From contig JADFIG010000008.1 in NCBI GenBank assembly GCA_022566735.1, positions 1 to 64,000 on the forward strand: a stretch of DNA of 64,000 nucleotides. Direction: 5' to 3'. The stretch is from Pseudomonadota bacterium. GTDB lineage: Bacteria; Pseudomonadota; Gammaproteobacteria; Burkholderiales; Burkholderiaceae_C. A program made the position numbers and the translations under genes. Shown here in pieces: positions 18,174-27,166 of this stretch (position 1 is its first letter; each line of letters starts with the position of its first letter). The notes under the pieces are model-generated. The model did not search any database. It had not been told where the DNA came from and was given only the letters and a program-made list of their open reading frames with translations.

Positions 18174-18190
18174 ATGACCGAACGGGTCAT
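18174..18190. promoter_or_regulatory. Inverted repeat upstream of livK (TetR-operator-like)
   Basis: ATGACC-GAACG-GGTCAT is a perfect 6-bp inverted repeat with a 5-nt centre, 110 nt upstream of the livK ATG. The arms match those of the palindrome directly before the TetR gene (21,643-21,656), so the same regulator may bind both. This is inference from motif similarity; no promoter boxes are clear next to it. Confidence 0.4.
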
Positions 18191-18247
18191 TGCGTCAAGC
18201 CAGTGCATGCGCTAGGCAATGCACCACCACGTTGACACACGGGTGAC

Positions 18248-18272
18248 AAAAAAGGGGTGCGACGCACCCCTT
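18248..18272 (-). terminator. Rho-independent terminator of the acyl-CoA ligase gene
   Basis: Read on the - strand, a 9-bp stem (AAGGGGTGC / GCACCCCTT) with a 3-nt loop is followed by a run of six T. It lies about 65 nt past the acyl-CoA ligase stop and separates that gene from livK. Confidence 0.8.
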
Positions 18273-18335
18273 GCGGAACGCTGGGCACCCGGCTGGTGCC
18301 CAGCATCCATCGGCCTTTCAAGCCCATCGACCTTG

Positions 18336-19967
18336 TCAGGCCGTCGGCAGCTTGTGGTCCTTGAACTGCTCGCGCAGCTTGAGCTTGTAGATCTTGCCCG
18401 TGGCCGTGTGCGGGATCTCGTCGACGAAGACGATGTCGTCCGGCGTCTGCCAGTTGGGGATCTTGCCTTTGTAGAAGGCCAGCAACTCGTCCTTGCTGAC
18501 CTCGGCGCCCTGCTTCCTGACCACGACCATCAGCGGGCGCTCGTCCCACTTGGGGTGATGGCAGGAGATGGCGGCGGCCTCCATCACGGCGGGATGGCCC
18601 ATCAGCACGTTCTCCAGGTCGATGGAGCTGATCCATTCGCCACCGGACTTGATCACGTCCTTGGAGCGGTCGGTGATCTGCATGTAGCCATCGGCATCGA
18701 TCGTGGCCACGTCGCCCGTGGGGAACCAGCCGTTGTGCAGCGGCGACTTGTCCACGTTGAAATAGCCCGCCACGACCCAGTGGCCGCGCACCTCCAGGTC
18801 ACCCGCGGACTTGCCGTCCCAGGGCAGCACCTGGCCGTTCGCATCGACGATGCGCATGTCGATGCCGTAGATGCCCTTGCCCTGCTTGGCCAGGATGGCT
18901 TCCTTCTGCTCCTTGGGCAGACCGGCGTGCTTGGCCTTGAGGCGGCTGAGCGTGCCCAGCGGCGACAGCTCGGTCATGCCCCAGGCGTGGATGACCTGCA
19001 CACCGAACTCGTCTTGCAGCGTGCGGATCATGGCCGGCGGGCAGGCCGAACCACCGATCACGGTGTTCTTGAAGGTGCTGAACTTGAGGTTGTTCTGCTT
19101 GGCGTGGTTGATGAGGCCCAGCCAGATGGTCGGCACGCCGGCACTGAAGGTGACCTTCTCCTGCTCGAACAGCTCGTACAGCGAGGCGCCGTCGAGGTGG
19201 TGGCCGGGGAACACCAGCTTGCAGCCGATCAGGGCGGCCGAGTACGGCAGGCCCCAGGCGTTGACGTGGAACATCGGCACCACCGGCAGCACGGTGTCGG
19301 CCGAGCACACGTTCATGGCGTCAGGCAGGGCCGAGGCGTAGGCGTGCAGCACGGTCGAGCGGTGCGAGTACACGGCGCCCTTGGGGTTGCCCGTGGTGCC
19401 CGAGGTGTAGCAGATGGTGGCGGCGGTGTTCTCGTCGAAGCTGGGCCACTCGTAGTTGCCGTCTTCCGCGTTGATGAGGTCCTCGTAGCACAGCAGGTGG
19501 GGCAGCGAGGTCTCGCGCGGCATGTTCTCGCGGCTGCACATCAGGATCACGTGCTTGAGCGAGGGCAGCGTGGGTGCCAGCTTCTCGACCAGCGGGAAGA
19601 TGTTGAGGTCGACGAAGATGGCCTTGTCCTGGGCGTCGTTGACGATCCAGGCGACCTGCTGCGGGAACAGACGCGGGTTGATGGTGTGGCAGACCCGTTG
19701 CGAGCCCGACACGGCGTAGTAGATCTCCAGGTGGCGGTAGCCGTTCCAGGCCAGGGTACCGACGCGGTCGCCCGCTTCCAGGCCCAGGCGGCCAAGGGCT
19801 TGCGCCAGCTTGCGCGAACGCAGCTCGACCTCGGCCCAGGTGCTGCGGTGCATGTCACCCTCAACGCGCTTGGAAACCACTTCGACATCGCCGTTGTGAC
19901 GCGCAGCGTGCGTCAGCAGGGACGAAATCATCAAGGGCATGTGCATCATGTTGCCCATCAGGCTCAT
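18336..19967 (-). CDS. Acyl-CoA synthetase (AMP-forming), medium/long-chain fatty acid type
   Basis: The 543-residue adenylate-forming enzyme carries ATP-binding motif [17 protein letters not shown] near residue 180, [46 protein letters not shown], and the C-terminal lysine motif [13 protein letters not shown]. Size and motifs fit AlkK/LcfB-like fatty-acid CoA ligases. GGAGGT lies just upstream of the ATG at 19967; the longer reading to 20096 runs through promoter-like sequence. It has its own terminator downstream and two matching palindromes upstream. Substrate chain length is a guess. Confidence 0.9.
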   Translation of the reverse strand: MSLMGNMMHMPLMISSLLTHAARHNGDVEVVSKRVEGDMHRSTWAEVELRSRKLAQALGRLGLEAGDRVGTLAWNGYRHLEIYYAVSGSQRVCHTINPRLFPQQVAWIVNDAQDKAIFVDLNIFPLVEKLAPTLPSLKHVILMCSRENMPRETSLPHLLCYEDLINAEDGNYEWPSFDENTAATICYTSGTTGNPKGAVYSHRSTVLHAYASALPDAMNVCSADTVLPVVPMFHVNAWGLPYSAALIGCKLVFPGHHLDGASLYELFEQEKVTFSAGVPTIWLGLINHAKQNNLKFSTFKNTVIGGSACPPAMIRTLQDEFGVQVIHAWGMTELSPLGTLSRLKAKHAGLPKEQKEAILAKQGKGIYGIDMRIVDANGQVLPWDGKSAGDLEVRGHWVVAGYFNVDKSPLHNGWFPTGDVATIDADGYMQITDRSKDVIKSGGEWISSIDLENVLMGHPAVMEAAAISCHHPKWDERPLMVVVRKQGAEVSKDELLAFYKGKIPNWQTPDDIVFVDEIPHTATGKIYKLKLREQFKDHKLPTA

Positions 19968-20057
19968 GGGGACCTCCGAAAAAACAGAACCGCTGTGACT
20001 GGATGAATCGACTGGCAGGCTTGATGTGGAAACAAACCCGACCAGATGCGAGCAAAA

Positions 20058-20152
20058 ATCATAGACGGGTTTGCCCCTTGCCAAAATGGCAGACACCCCG
20101 CGGATACCCTAGGACAGACACCCCCATCTGGCGGACAAATGCCAAACTGGCA
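20058..20152 (-). promoter_or_regulatory. Promoter region of acyl-CoA ligase with two TGCCA-N3-TGGCA palindromes
   Basis: Two 13-nt palindromes, TGCCAAAATGGCA (20,079-20,091) and TGCCAAACTGGCA (20,140-20,152), share arms TGCCA/TGGCA and lie 61 bp apart, close to six helical turns. On the - strand a good -10 box TATGAT (20,058-20,063) sits just downstream of the first one, whose TTGGCA or TTTTGG arm would be the -35 region. A repressor on both sites could block transcription by looping. Regulator unknown. Confidence 0.55.
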
Positions 20153-20194
20153 ACACAAAACACCAGATTTCAGCGGGCGATCCGATGCCAGGGA

Positions 20195-20644
20195 TCAGGC
20201 ACCGCTGATGGGCACCAGCACCTGCAGGGCCTGCACGAAGGCCTCGGGCAAGGTCGTCGGGCGGCGGCTCTGGCGGTCCACATAGACGTGCACGAAGTGC
20301 CCGCAGGCGGCGGCCAGGGGCTCGCCTTCTTCGAACAGGCCGATCTCGTAGCGCACGCTGCTCTTGCCGATGTGGGCCACGCGGATGCCGGCGTCCACGT
20401 TGCGCGGGAAGGCCAGCGGCGCGAAGTAGTTGCAGTGGGTCTCGATGACCAGGCCGATGACCTCGCCGGCATGGATGTCCAGCACGCCGGCTTCGATCAG
20501 GTAGCGGTTGACCGCCGTGTCGAAGTAGCTGTAGTAGGTCACGTTGTTGACGTGGCCGTAGATGTCGTTGTCCATCCAGCGCGTGGTGATGCGGCTGAAG
20601 TGGGCGTAGGCCTCGCGGGGCAGGGCTTGGGGACGGGTGCTCAT
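20195..20644 (-). CDS. Acyl-CoA thioesterase, 4HBT hotdog family
   Basis: The 149-residue hotdog-fold protein has the 4-hydroxybenzoyl-CoA-thioesterase motif TRWMDNDIYGHVNNVTYYSYFDTAVNRYL, with the catalytic Asp and HVNN. It hydrolyses some acyl-CoA; the substrate is unknown. The gene is 13 nt downstream of the deacetylase-like gene on the same strand, so they are probably co-transcribed. Confidence 0.88.
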   Translation of the reverse strand: MSTRPQALPREAYAHFSRITTRWMDNDIYGHVNNVTYYSYFDTAVNRYLIEAGVLDIHAGEVIGLVIETHCNYFAPLAFPRNVDAGIRVAHIGKSSVRYEIGLFEEGEPLAAACGHFVHVYVDRQSRRPTTLPEAFVQALQVLVPISGA

Positions 20645-20657
20645 GGCGCCCGATTAT

Positions 20658-21578
20658 TCATGAGCCAGGACGGCGGCGCCACCAGGATTGCCAGGCCGCT
20701 TCGACCGAGGCGAACTGCACGTCGAGCATGGCCTCCAGGTCGCGGCCATAGCCGCCGGCCATGGCCATCACCAGCGGCAGACCGCGGCTTTCGCTGAAAC
20801 GCATGACGGTGTCGTCGCGCCTGCGCATGCCCGCCGCGCTGACGCCCAGGCGCCCCAGGCGGTCGCCCTCGTGGGCGTCGGCGCCAGCCAGGTAGAACAG
20901 CGCGTCGAAGGGCTGGCGCTCATGGGCCCGGACCACCACGGCCAGGGCCTCGCCGAGGGCGTGCAGGTAGGCGGCATCGTCACAGCCATCGGGCAGGGCC
21001 ACGTCCAGCGAACCGGCCACCTTGCGGAAGGGGAAGTTCTTGTCGCCGTGCAGGGAGAGCGTGAAGACGCTGTCGTCGCCCTGGAAGACGGCCGCGGTGC
21101 CGTTGCCCTGGTGGACGTCGAGGTCCACCACCAGCGCGCGGCGCAGCCAGCCCTGGGCCTGGGCCCAGCGCACGGCCACGGCCACGTCGTTGAAAACGCA
21201 GAAACCGCCGCCCTGTCCCGCCGCCGCGTGGTGGGTGCCGCCCGCGAGGTTCAGGGCCACGCCTTCGCGCAAGGCGGCTTCGGTGGCGGCCAGGGTGGCC
21301 CCGACCGAGCGGCGCGAGCGCTCCACCAGCGCTCCTGACCAGGGGAAGCCGATCTCGCGCTGCTGGGCGGCGTCGAGTTCGCCACGCACCACCGCCGCGA
21401 CGTAGGCGGGCTCGTGCACCAGGCACAGTTGCGCGTCCGACACAGAGGGCGCCTCGCTCAGGCGCACCCCTGGCAGGCCCCGGGCGACGCGCTCGTGCAG
21501 CAGGCGGTACTTGGCCATGGGGAAGCGGTGGCCCTCGGGCAGCACGGGCTCGAATCGGTCGCTGTGGAAGGCCTGCAT
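20658..21578 (-). CDS. Histone deacetylase-like amidohydrolase (class II type)
   Basis: The 306-residue arginase/deacetylase-fold enzyme has its catalytic signs: the His pair in NLAGGTHHAAAGQGGGFCVFND, zinc ligands Asp and His in VVDLDVHQGNGTA, and the third acidic ligand in FYLAGADAHEGDRLG. Bacterial members remove acetyl or acyl groups from lysine, polyamines or acetoin-related targets. It is transcribed away from the TetR gene; the 79-nt intergenic region holds the TetR operator-like palindrome. Confidence 0.9.
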   Translation of the reverse strand: MQAFHSDRFEPVLPEGHRFPMAKYRLLHERVARGLPGVRLSEAPSVSDAQLCLVHEPAYVAAVVRGELDAAQQREIGFPWSGALVERSRRSVGATLAATEAALREGVALNLAGGTHHAAAGQGGGFCVFNDVAVAVRWAQAQGWLRRALVVDLDVHQGNGTAAVFQGDDSVFTLSLHGDKNFPFRKVAGSLDVALPDGCDDAAYLHALGEALAVVVRAHERQPFDALFYLAGADAHEGDRLGRLGVSAAGMRRRDDTVMRFSESRGLPLVMAMAGGYGRDLEAMLDVQFASVEAAWQSWWRRRPGS

Positions 21579-21610
21579 CCGGCCAGCATAGCCAGGTTTG
21601 CACGCCCACG

Positions 21611-21656
21611 TTGACCGCCCCCGGAAGCGGCGGCTACATTAATGACCCATCGGTCA
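21611..21656 (+). promoter_or_regulatory. Promoter and operator of the TetR-family gene
   Basis: A -35 box TTGACC (21,611-21,616) and -10 box TACATT (21,635-21,640) with an 18-nt spacer are followed by TGACC-CATC-GGTCA (21,643-21,656), a perfect 5-bp inverted repeat across the expected start of transcription. This is a typical autoregulatory operator of a TetR-family repressor. Confidence 0.65.
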
Positions 21657-21657
21657 G

Positions 21658-22431
21658 TTGACAGTCCCCGCCTTGAGCCGCCCTGCCCCGTCCTCCGCGC
21701 CAGCGCCCTGCCCCGACGCTCCCCCCGAGTCCGGCGCCACGGCCAAGGCCCTGCCCTCGTGCCCCATCGGCGCCGCGGTGGTCACGCTCGCGCAGCATTT
21801 GCCCAAGGTGCGCCAGCGCCGCAAGGCCGCACGCCCGCAGGAGTTGCTGGAGGCCGCACTGACGCTGTTCGTCGAGAAGGGACTGGCCGCGACCCGCACC
21901 GAAGACGTCGCCCGGCTGGCCGGTGTCTCCAAAGGCACGCTCTACCTCTACTACCCCAGCAAGGACGCGCTGTTCAAGGCCGTGGTGCGCAACCACCTGT
22001 CGTCGGTGATCGCCATCGGCAGCGAGCTGGCCGAGCAGTTCGACGGCCCCACCCCCGAGTTGCTGCGCCTGCTGGCCCAGACCTGGTGGACGCAGGTGGG
22101 CTCGTCCAAGGCCGCCGCGCTGATGATCCTGATCATGAGCGAAGCCTCGGCCTTCCCCGACCTGGCGCAGTTCTATGTCGACGAGGTGGTCGCACCCAGC
22201 CATGCCCTGCTGGCGCGGGTGGTGCAGCGCGGCATCGACCGCGGCGAGTTCCGTCCCATGGACGTGACCTCGGTGGTGCAGGCCCTGATCGCACCGGCGC
22301 AGTTCATGGTGCTCTACCGCCAGTGCACCGCGGTGTGCGCCGCCAACCCCGTGCCGCTGGACCCCGACCGCTTCATGCAGACGCAGATCGAGTTGCTGCT
22401 GCATGGCCTGGAGGCCCGCCCCTCGCCGTGA
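21658..22431 (+). CDS. TetR/AcrR family transcriptional regulator
   Basis: Residues about 56-105 form the TetR helix-turn-helix (ELLEAALTLFVEKGLAATRTEDVARLAGVSKGTLYLYYPSKDALF), followed by an all-helical ligand domain. A proline/alanine-rich N-terminal extension of about 50 residues is unusual. The start is unsure: TTG at 21,658 lies directly behind the operator without a ribosome-binding site and might be leaderless; TTG 21,673 or GTG 21,779 are alternatives. Neighbouring acyl-CoA, thioesterase and liv genes make a role in acyl or branched-chain metabolism plausible, but this is inference. Confidence 0.85.
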   Translation: MTVPALSRPAPSSAPAPCPDAPPESGATAKALPSCPIGAAVVTLAQHLPKVRQRRKAARPQELLEAALTLFVEKGLAATRTEDVARLAGVSKGTLYLYYPSKDALFKAVVRNHLSSVIAIGSELAEQFDGPTPELLRLLAQTWWTQVGSSKAAALMILIMSEASAFPDLAQFYVDEVVAPSHALLARVVQRGIDRGEFRPMDVTSVVQALIAPAQFMVLYRQCTAVCAANPVPLDPDRFMQTQIELLLHGLEARPSP

Positions 22432-22563
22432 CGCTCCGTGACATGGTTCTGACGAATCCGACCCTCACGGTCGGGGCTCGCCTCCCTGATTCGGGTGGGT
22501 GTTCATAGAATCTCAGCTTTCCCCGCATTCCCTCCCCATATCGTCTCCCGTAGGATGGCCCGC

Positions 22564-23217
22564 ATGAACGTCGAACAAGCCCGCTTCAACATGATCGAGC
22601 AACAGATCCGCCCCTGGGATGTCCTGGACACCTCGGTGCTGGAATTGTTGTCGGCCGTGCGCCGCGAAGATTTCATCCCCGCAGAACACCAGGCCCAGGC
22701 TTTCATGGACCTGGAAATTCCCCTCGGCGGTGGCCGCACCCTGCTGGCGCCGCGCGTCGAAGCCCGCCTGGTGCAGGACCTCCACCTCAGCAAGCAGGAC
22801 ACCGTGCTGCTGGTGGGCGCCGCCACCGGCTACGTGGCCGCCCTGCTGGCCCACAAGGCCCAGCGCGTGATCGCCCTGGAGTCGCAGGCCGATCTGGCCT
22901 CGGCCGCCCGCGCCAACCTGCGCAAGGCCGGCGTGAGCAACGCCGAGGTCGTGCAGGCCGACGGCAGCCAGGGCCTGGCCGCCCAGGGCCCCTTCGACGC
23001 CATCTTGCTGGCCGGCTCGGTGGCCCAGGTGCCCCAGGCCCTGCTGGACCAGCTCAAGGCCGGCGGCCGCCTGCTGGCCGTTGTCGGCGACGAGCCGGTG
23101 ATGCAGGCCACGCTGTTCACCCGCGTGGCCGACGGCCAGTTCAGCCGCCAGGAGCTGTTCGACACCGTCGCAGCCCGCCTGCCCGGCTTCCCCGAGCCCA
23201 GCAAGTTCCACTTCTGA
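22564..23217 (+). CDS. Protein-L-isoaspartate O-methyltransferase family protein
   Basis: The 217-residue protein has the PIMT layout: FNMIEQQIRPWDVLD, VRREDFIPAEHQAQAFMDLEIPLGGGRTLLAP, the SAM-binding motif VLLVGAATGYVAALLA and VVQADGSQGL. The substrate loop differs from classical Pcm (IGxGQTIS is IPLGGGRTLL here), so repair of isoaspartate is not certain; this variant commonly precedes tolC in Burkholderiales. AGGA 8 nt before the ATG at 22,564 decides the start. Confidence 0.85.
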   Translation: MNVEQARFNMIEQQIRPWDVLDTSVLELLSAVRREDFIPAEHQAQAFMDLEIPLGGGRTLLAPRVEARLVQDLHLSKQDTVLLVGAATGYVAALLAHKAQRVIALESQADLASAARANLRKAGVSNAEVVQADGSQGLAAQGPFDAILLAGSVAQVPQALLDQLKAGGRLLAVVGDEPVMQATLFTRVADGQFSRQELFDTVAARLPGFPEPSKFHF

Positions 23218-23274
23218 CCCCCACGGGTGCGGCCTGGGCTGCACCTGCCCAGCCCCACCCCAAGGATCTCCCCG

Positions 23275-24690
23275 ATGTCCACGCGCGCCGCCACGTCCTC
23301 TGTCCTCCTCCGCCCCCGGGCCGCCCGTCGACCGGTGGCGCGGGCCGTGGCAGGCCTGCTCGTCGGCGCCGGTCTGCTGGCACAGGCGCAGCTGGCGCAG
23401 GCCGAGAACCTGGTGGAGCTGCTGGACGCGGCCAAGGCCTATGACGCCGCCTACCTGGCCGCCCGGGCCCAGGCCGAGTCGGTGCGTTACCAGGCCGACC
23501 AGGCGCGCGCGCTGCAGCGGCCCTCGGTGAACCTGCAGGCCAGCATCAACCGCAACCACCTGGATTCCAGCGCGGGCAGCTTCACCAGCCCGCTGACGGG
23601 CATGTCGAGCAGCTACAGCAGCAGCTCGACGTCGCGCAAGGTGGGCATCGGCGCGCGCCAGCCGCTCTACAACGCCGGCAACAACGCCAAGGTGGACCAG
23701 GCCGAGCAGTCCCTGCTGGCCGCCGACGCCGACCTGGCCAACGCCAGCAACGACCTGACCGTGCGCGTCACGCAGGCCTATTTCGATGTGCTGGGCGCGC
23801 AGGACGTGCTGACCACGGCACAGGCCAACAAGGCCGCGCTGGCCGAGCAGCTGGCCGCGGCCAAGCGCAGCTTCGAGGTGGGCAACTCGACCATCACCGA
23901 CACGCGCGAAGCCCAGGCCCGCTTCGACCTGGCTGGCGCCCAGGAAATCGCCGCCACCAACGACCTTCGCGTCAAGCGCATCGCCCTGGACCAGCTGGTG
24001 GGCCGCAGCAACGTCGCCCCGACGCCGCTGCGCACGCCGGTCAACCTCGACAGCCTCTCGCCCGGCCAGGTCGAGGACTGGGTCGGCCAGGCCGCCAGCT
24101 CGCCCAGCGTACGCAAGGCCGAGGTCGGCCTGCAGGTGGCCACCCTGGAAATCGACAAGGCCCGCGCCGGCCACCTGCCCACGCTGGACGCGGTGGCCAA
24201 CGTGGCGCGCAACGACATCAGCTCCAGCAACCCGAACGCGAAGATCGCCGGCGGTGCCGGCACCAGCAGCGCCATCGGCCTGGAGATGAACCTGCCGCTG
24301 TACGCCGGCAACGCCACGCAGAACCGCATCCGCGAGGTGCTGCAGCTCAAGGAGAAGGCCGAGCACGACGTGGACAACGCGCGCCGCTCCGTGACGCTGG
24401 GCACGCGCCAGGCCTACTTCGGCGTGCAGTCGGGCCTGGCCCAGGTCAAGGCCTACGAGGCCGCCGAGGCCTCGGCCAAGCTGGCCCTGGAGGCCACGCA
24501 GCTGGGCTACCGCGTGGGGGTGCGCATCAACAAGGATGTGCTGGACGCCCAGACCCAGCTGGCCAGCACCCAGAAGGACCTCTACAAGGCGCGCTACGAC
24601 GTCATCGTCGGCGCGGTCAAGCTCCGGCAGGCCAGCGGTTCGCTGAAAGCCGAAGACGTGACCGAACTCAACAAGCTGCTGGCGAACTGA
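23275..24690 (+). CDS. tolC: TolC-family outer membrane efflux channel
   Basis: The 471-residue protein begins with a signal peptide (cleaved near AQA-ENL) and has two TolC/OEP repeats: AYDAAYLAARAQAESVRYQADQA in the first, and VRKAEVGLQVATLEIDKARAGHLPTLDA in the second, each with long coiled-coil helices; LPLYAGNATQNRIREV and GYRVGVRINKDVLDAQTQL are typical. It would be the outer-membrane exit duct of an RND or type-I exporter. AAGGA precedes ATG 23,275. Its 3' end overlaps the convergent RND gene by 23 nt. Confidence 0.92.
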   Translation: MSTRAATSSVLLRPRAARRPVARAVAGLLVGAGLLAQAQLAQAENLVELLDAAKAYDAAYLAARAQAESVRYQADQARALQRPSVNLQASINRNHLDSSAGSFTSPLTGMSSSYSSSSTSRKVGIGARQPLYNAGNNAKVDQAEQSLLAADADLANASNDLTVRVTQAYFDVLGAQDVLTTAQANKAALAEQLAAAKRSFEVGNSTITDTREAQARFDLAGAQEIAATNDLRVKRIALDQLVGRSNVAPTPLRTPVNLDSLSPGQVEDWVGQAASSPSVRKAEVGLQVATLEIDKARAGHLPTLDAVANVARNDISSSNPNAKIAGGAGTSSAIGLEMNLPLYAGNATQNRIREVLQLKEKAEHDVDNARRSVTLGTRQAYFGVQSGLAQVKAYEAAEASAKLALEATQLGYRVGVRINKDVLDAQTQLASTQKDLYKARYDVIVGAVKLRQASGSLKAEDVTELNKLLAN

Positions 24691-27166
24691 GGGGCGGCTT
24701 GCCCTCTTTCAGCCCCTCTTGCGGGGCCTCGTGCAGTGCCTCGTGTGCAGGGTCCTTCCCGCCATCCTGCGCCAGCGGTGCGGGCGCCAGCTGCGGCTTG
24801 ATCAGGAAGTGCGCCAGGGCCGGCAGCAGGATCAGGGCGCCCAGCATGTTCCAGACGAACATGAAGGCCAGCAGGATGCCCATGTCGGCCTGGAACTTGA
24901 TGGGCGAGAAGGCCCAGGTGGCCACGGCCACGCCCAGGGTGATGCCGGTGAGCACCACCACCTTGCCGGTGAACAGCAGGGCCTTGTAGTAGGCCTGCGA
25001 GAGGCTCTCGCCGGCGCGCAGCCCGGCCAGCGTCACGGTCATCACGTAGAGCGCGTAGTCCACGCCGATGCCCACGCCGAGCGCGATGACGGGCAGCGTC
25101 GCCACTTTCACGCCGATGTTCAGCCCGACCATCAGCGCCTCGCACAGCACCGACGTCAGCATCAGCGGCAGCACCGCGCAGATCACCGCGCGCCAGGAGC
25201 GGAAGGTGATGAAGGCGAGCACGACGACGGCGGCATAGACCCACATCAGCATCTGCGCATTGGCCTTGCGCACCACGATGTTGGTGGCGGCCTCGATGCC
25301 GGCATTGCCCGCGGCCGACAGGAACTGCACCTCGCTGGTGTTGTGGGCCTGGGCGAAGGCCTCGACCACCTTGACCACGCTGTCGAGCGTGTCGGCCTTG
25401 TGGTCCTTCAGGTAGACGTAGACCGACAGCAGGTTGCACTGCTGGTTGAACAGCTCGCGGGTGGCGTACGAGATGACGGTGTTGAGCGAGTCCTGGCTGC
25501 GCGGGATGTCGTACCAGCGCAGGCTGCCCTCGTTGAGGCCCGAGCTGGCGCGCTTGCTCAAGCCCGCCAGCGAGTTGGTGCTCTCCACCCCGGGCAGCTG
25601 CTGCAGTTGCGACTCCAGCTCGTCGACCTTCAGCAGGTTGGGGTAGAGCGCGCACTGGAACTGCGGCGTCTTGACCATCACCACATAGGTGTCGCTGCTG
25701 GCCGCGTAGTTCTTGACGATGAAGGCGTTGTCGCGGTTGTAGCGCGAGTCGGGCCGCAGTTCGGGCGCGCCAGGGTCGGTGTCGCCCACGGTCAGGCGCA
25801 GGCTGATGGCAAAGCCCACCACGGCCAGCAGGGCCGAGGCCAGCAGCGCGCGCTGGGCCCACTTGCGCTGCGTGAACAGGTCGAGGAAGGCCCAGAAGGC
25901 GTGCTTGCTTTGCGACTCGGCTTCGGCGGTTTCCTCCTTCAGGCTGCGGCGCGCGGCCACCGGGCTCACACCCGTGTACGACAGCAGGATGGGCAGCAGC
26001 ACGAGGTTGGTGAAGACCAGCACGGCCACGCCCAGGCTGGCGGTCAGGGCCAGGTCCTGGATGACTCGGATGTCGATGACCATCAGCACGGCGAAGCCCA
26101 CCGCGTCGGCGATCAGCGCCGTCAGGCCGGCCAGGAAGAGGCGACGGAAGGTGTAGCGGGCGGCCACCAGCTTGTGCGCGCCCCGGCCGATGTCCTGCAT
26201 GATGCCGTTCATCTTCTGCGCGCCATGGCTCATGCCGATGGCGAACACGAGGAAGGGCACGAGCACGGAGTAGGGGTCGAGCTCGAAGCCCAGCAGCGGC
26301 AGCAGGCCCAGCAACCAGACCACGGCCACCACCGAGCACAGCATCACCAGCAGGGTGCTGCGCACACAGCGCGTGTACCAGAACAGCACGCCGGCACACA
26401 CCAGGATGGCCAGGGCGAAGAACAGCAGCACCTGGCGCAGGCCCTCGATCAGGTCACCGATGACCTTGGCGAAGCCGTTGACGTGCAGCGCGGTGGCATC
26501 GTTGTCGTACTTGGCGCGCAGCTGCTCCAGGCGGGCCGAGAGGTCGGCGTAGTCGATGGGTTTGCCGGTCTCGGCGTTCTTGTCCTGCAGGGGAATGAGG
26601 ATGATGCTGGACTTGTGGTCGGCCGCCACGAGGCTGCCGATCTCGCCGGAGCGCTCGACGTTGAGGCGCAGCTGGTCGAGGCTCTCGGGGCTGCCATCGA
26701 AGCCGTCAGGGATGACGGGGCCGCCGTCCAGGCCTTCCTCGGTCACGCCGGTCCAGCGCACCGCCGGGGTCCACAGCGATTTCAGGTAAGGCCGGTCGGC
26801 CTCGGGGAAGAGGAAGACCTCGTCGGTGAGCTTGCGCAGCGTCTCCATGTAGGCCGCGTCGAAGATGGTCCCCTTCTTCGCTTCCACCGCGATGCGCAGC
26901 GTGTTGCCCAGGCCGCCGAGCTGGCTCTTGTTGTCCAGGTAGTTGACGATGTAGGGGTGGCTGGTGGGCAGCATTTTCTCGAATGCCGCGTTCAGCCTCA
27001 GCTGCCCGGTGAGGTAGCCCAGCACCACCGTGATGATCAGGCACAGGCCCACGATGAGCAGGCGGTGGTTGAACAGCAGGCGCTCGGCCAGCGAGCCGGA
27101 TTGCCGGTCGAAGTCTTCCACGCGGGCGATGACGGGCGTGGGCTGCAGGGCGGAGGTGGGTGTCAT
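24668..27166 (-). CDS. RND superfamily exporter (MMPL type)
   Basis: The 832-residue inner-membrane protein has the two-fold RND/MMPL layout: a first helix after residue 35 (LLIVGLCLIITVVLGYLTG), a large periplasmic loop, a helix cluster with LVPFLVFAIGMSHGAQKMNG, a second large loop and a second cluster with VIALGVGIGVDYALYVMTVTLAG. The GxSHG and GxDYAL motifs lie in the proton-relay helices. ATG at 27,166 overlaps the end of the YCF48-like gene by 4 nt. With DUF1329 and DUF1302 neighbours this forms a cluster repeatedly found in hydrocarbon- and steroid-using proteobacteria; cargo is unknown. Confidence 0.88.
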   Translation of the reverse strand: MTPTSALQPTPVIARVEDFDRQSGSLAERLLFNHRLLIVGLCLIITVVLGYLTGQLRLNAAFEKMLPTSHPYIVNYLDNKSQLGGLGNTLRIAVEAKKGTIFDAAYMETLRKLTDEVFLFPEADRPYLKSLWTPAVRWTGVTEEGLDGGPVIPDGFDGSPESLDQLRLNVERSGEIGSLVAADHKSSIILIPLQDKNAETGKPIDYADLSARLEQLRAKYDNDATALHVNGFAKVIGDLIEGLRQVLLFFALAILVCAGVLFWYTRCVRSTLLVMLCSVVAVVWLLGLLPLLGFELDPYSVLVPFLVFAIGMSHGAQKMNGIMQDIGRGAHKLVAARYTFRRLFLAGLTALIADAVGFAVLMVIDIRVIQDLALTASLGVAVLVFTNLVLLPILLSYTGVSPVAARRSLKEETAEAESQSKHAFWAFLDLFTQRKWAQRALLASALLAVVGFAISLRLTVGDTDPGAPELRPDSRYNRDNAFIVKNYAASSDTYVVMVKTPQFQCALYPNLLKVDELESQLQQLPGVESTNSLAGLSKRASSGLNEGSLRWYDIPRSQDSLNTVISYATRELFNQQCNLLSVYVYLKDHKADTLDSVVKVVEAFAQAHNTSEVQFLSAAGNAGIEAATNIVVRKANAQMLMWVYAAVVVLAFITFRSWRAVICAVLPLMLTSVLCEALMVGLNIGVKVATLPVIALGVGIGVDYALYVMTVTLAGLRAGESLSQAYYKALLFTGKVVVLTGITLGVAVATWAFSPIKFQADMGILLAFMFVWNMLGALILLPALAHFLIKPQLAPAPLAQDGGKDPAHEALHEAPQEGLKEGKPPLSSPAAC

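Noticed and set aside
22455-22475. Hairpin CCGACC/GGTCGG between the TetR and PIMT genes as terminator or riboswitch
   Set aside because: Short stem without a T tract and no conserved riboswitch features; could be chance in high-GC DNA.
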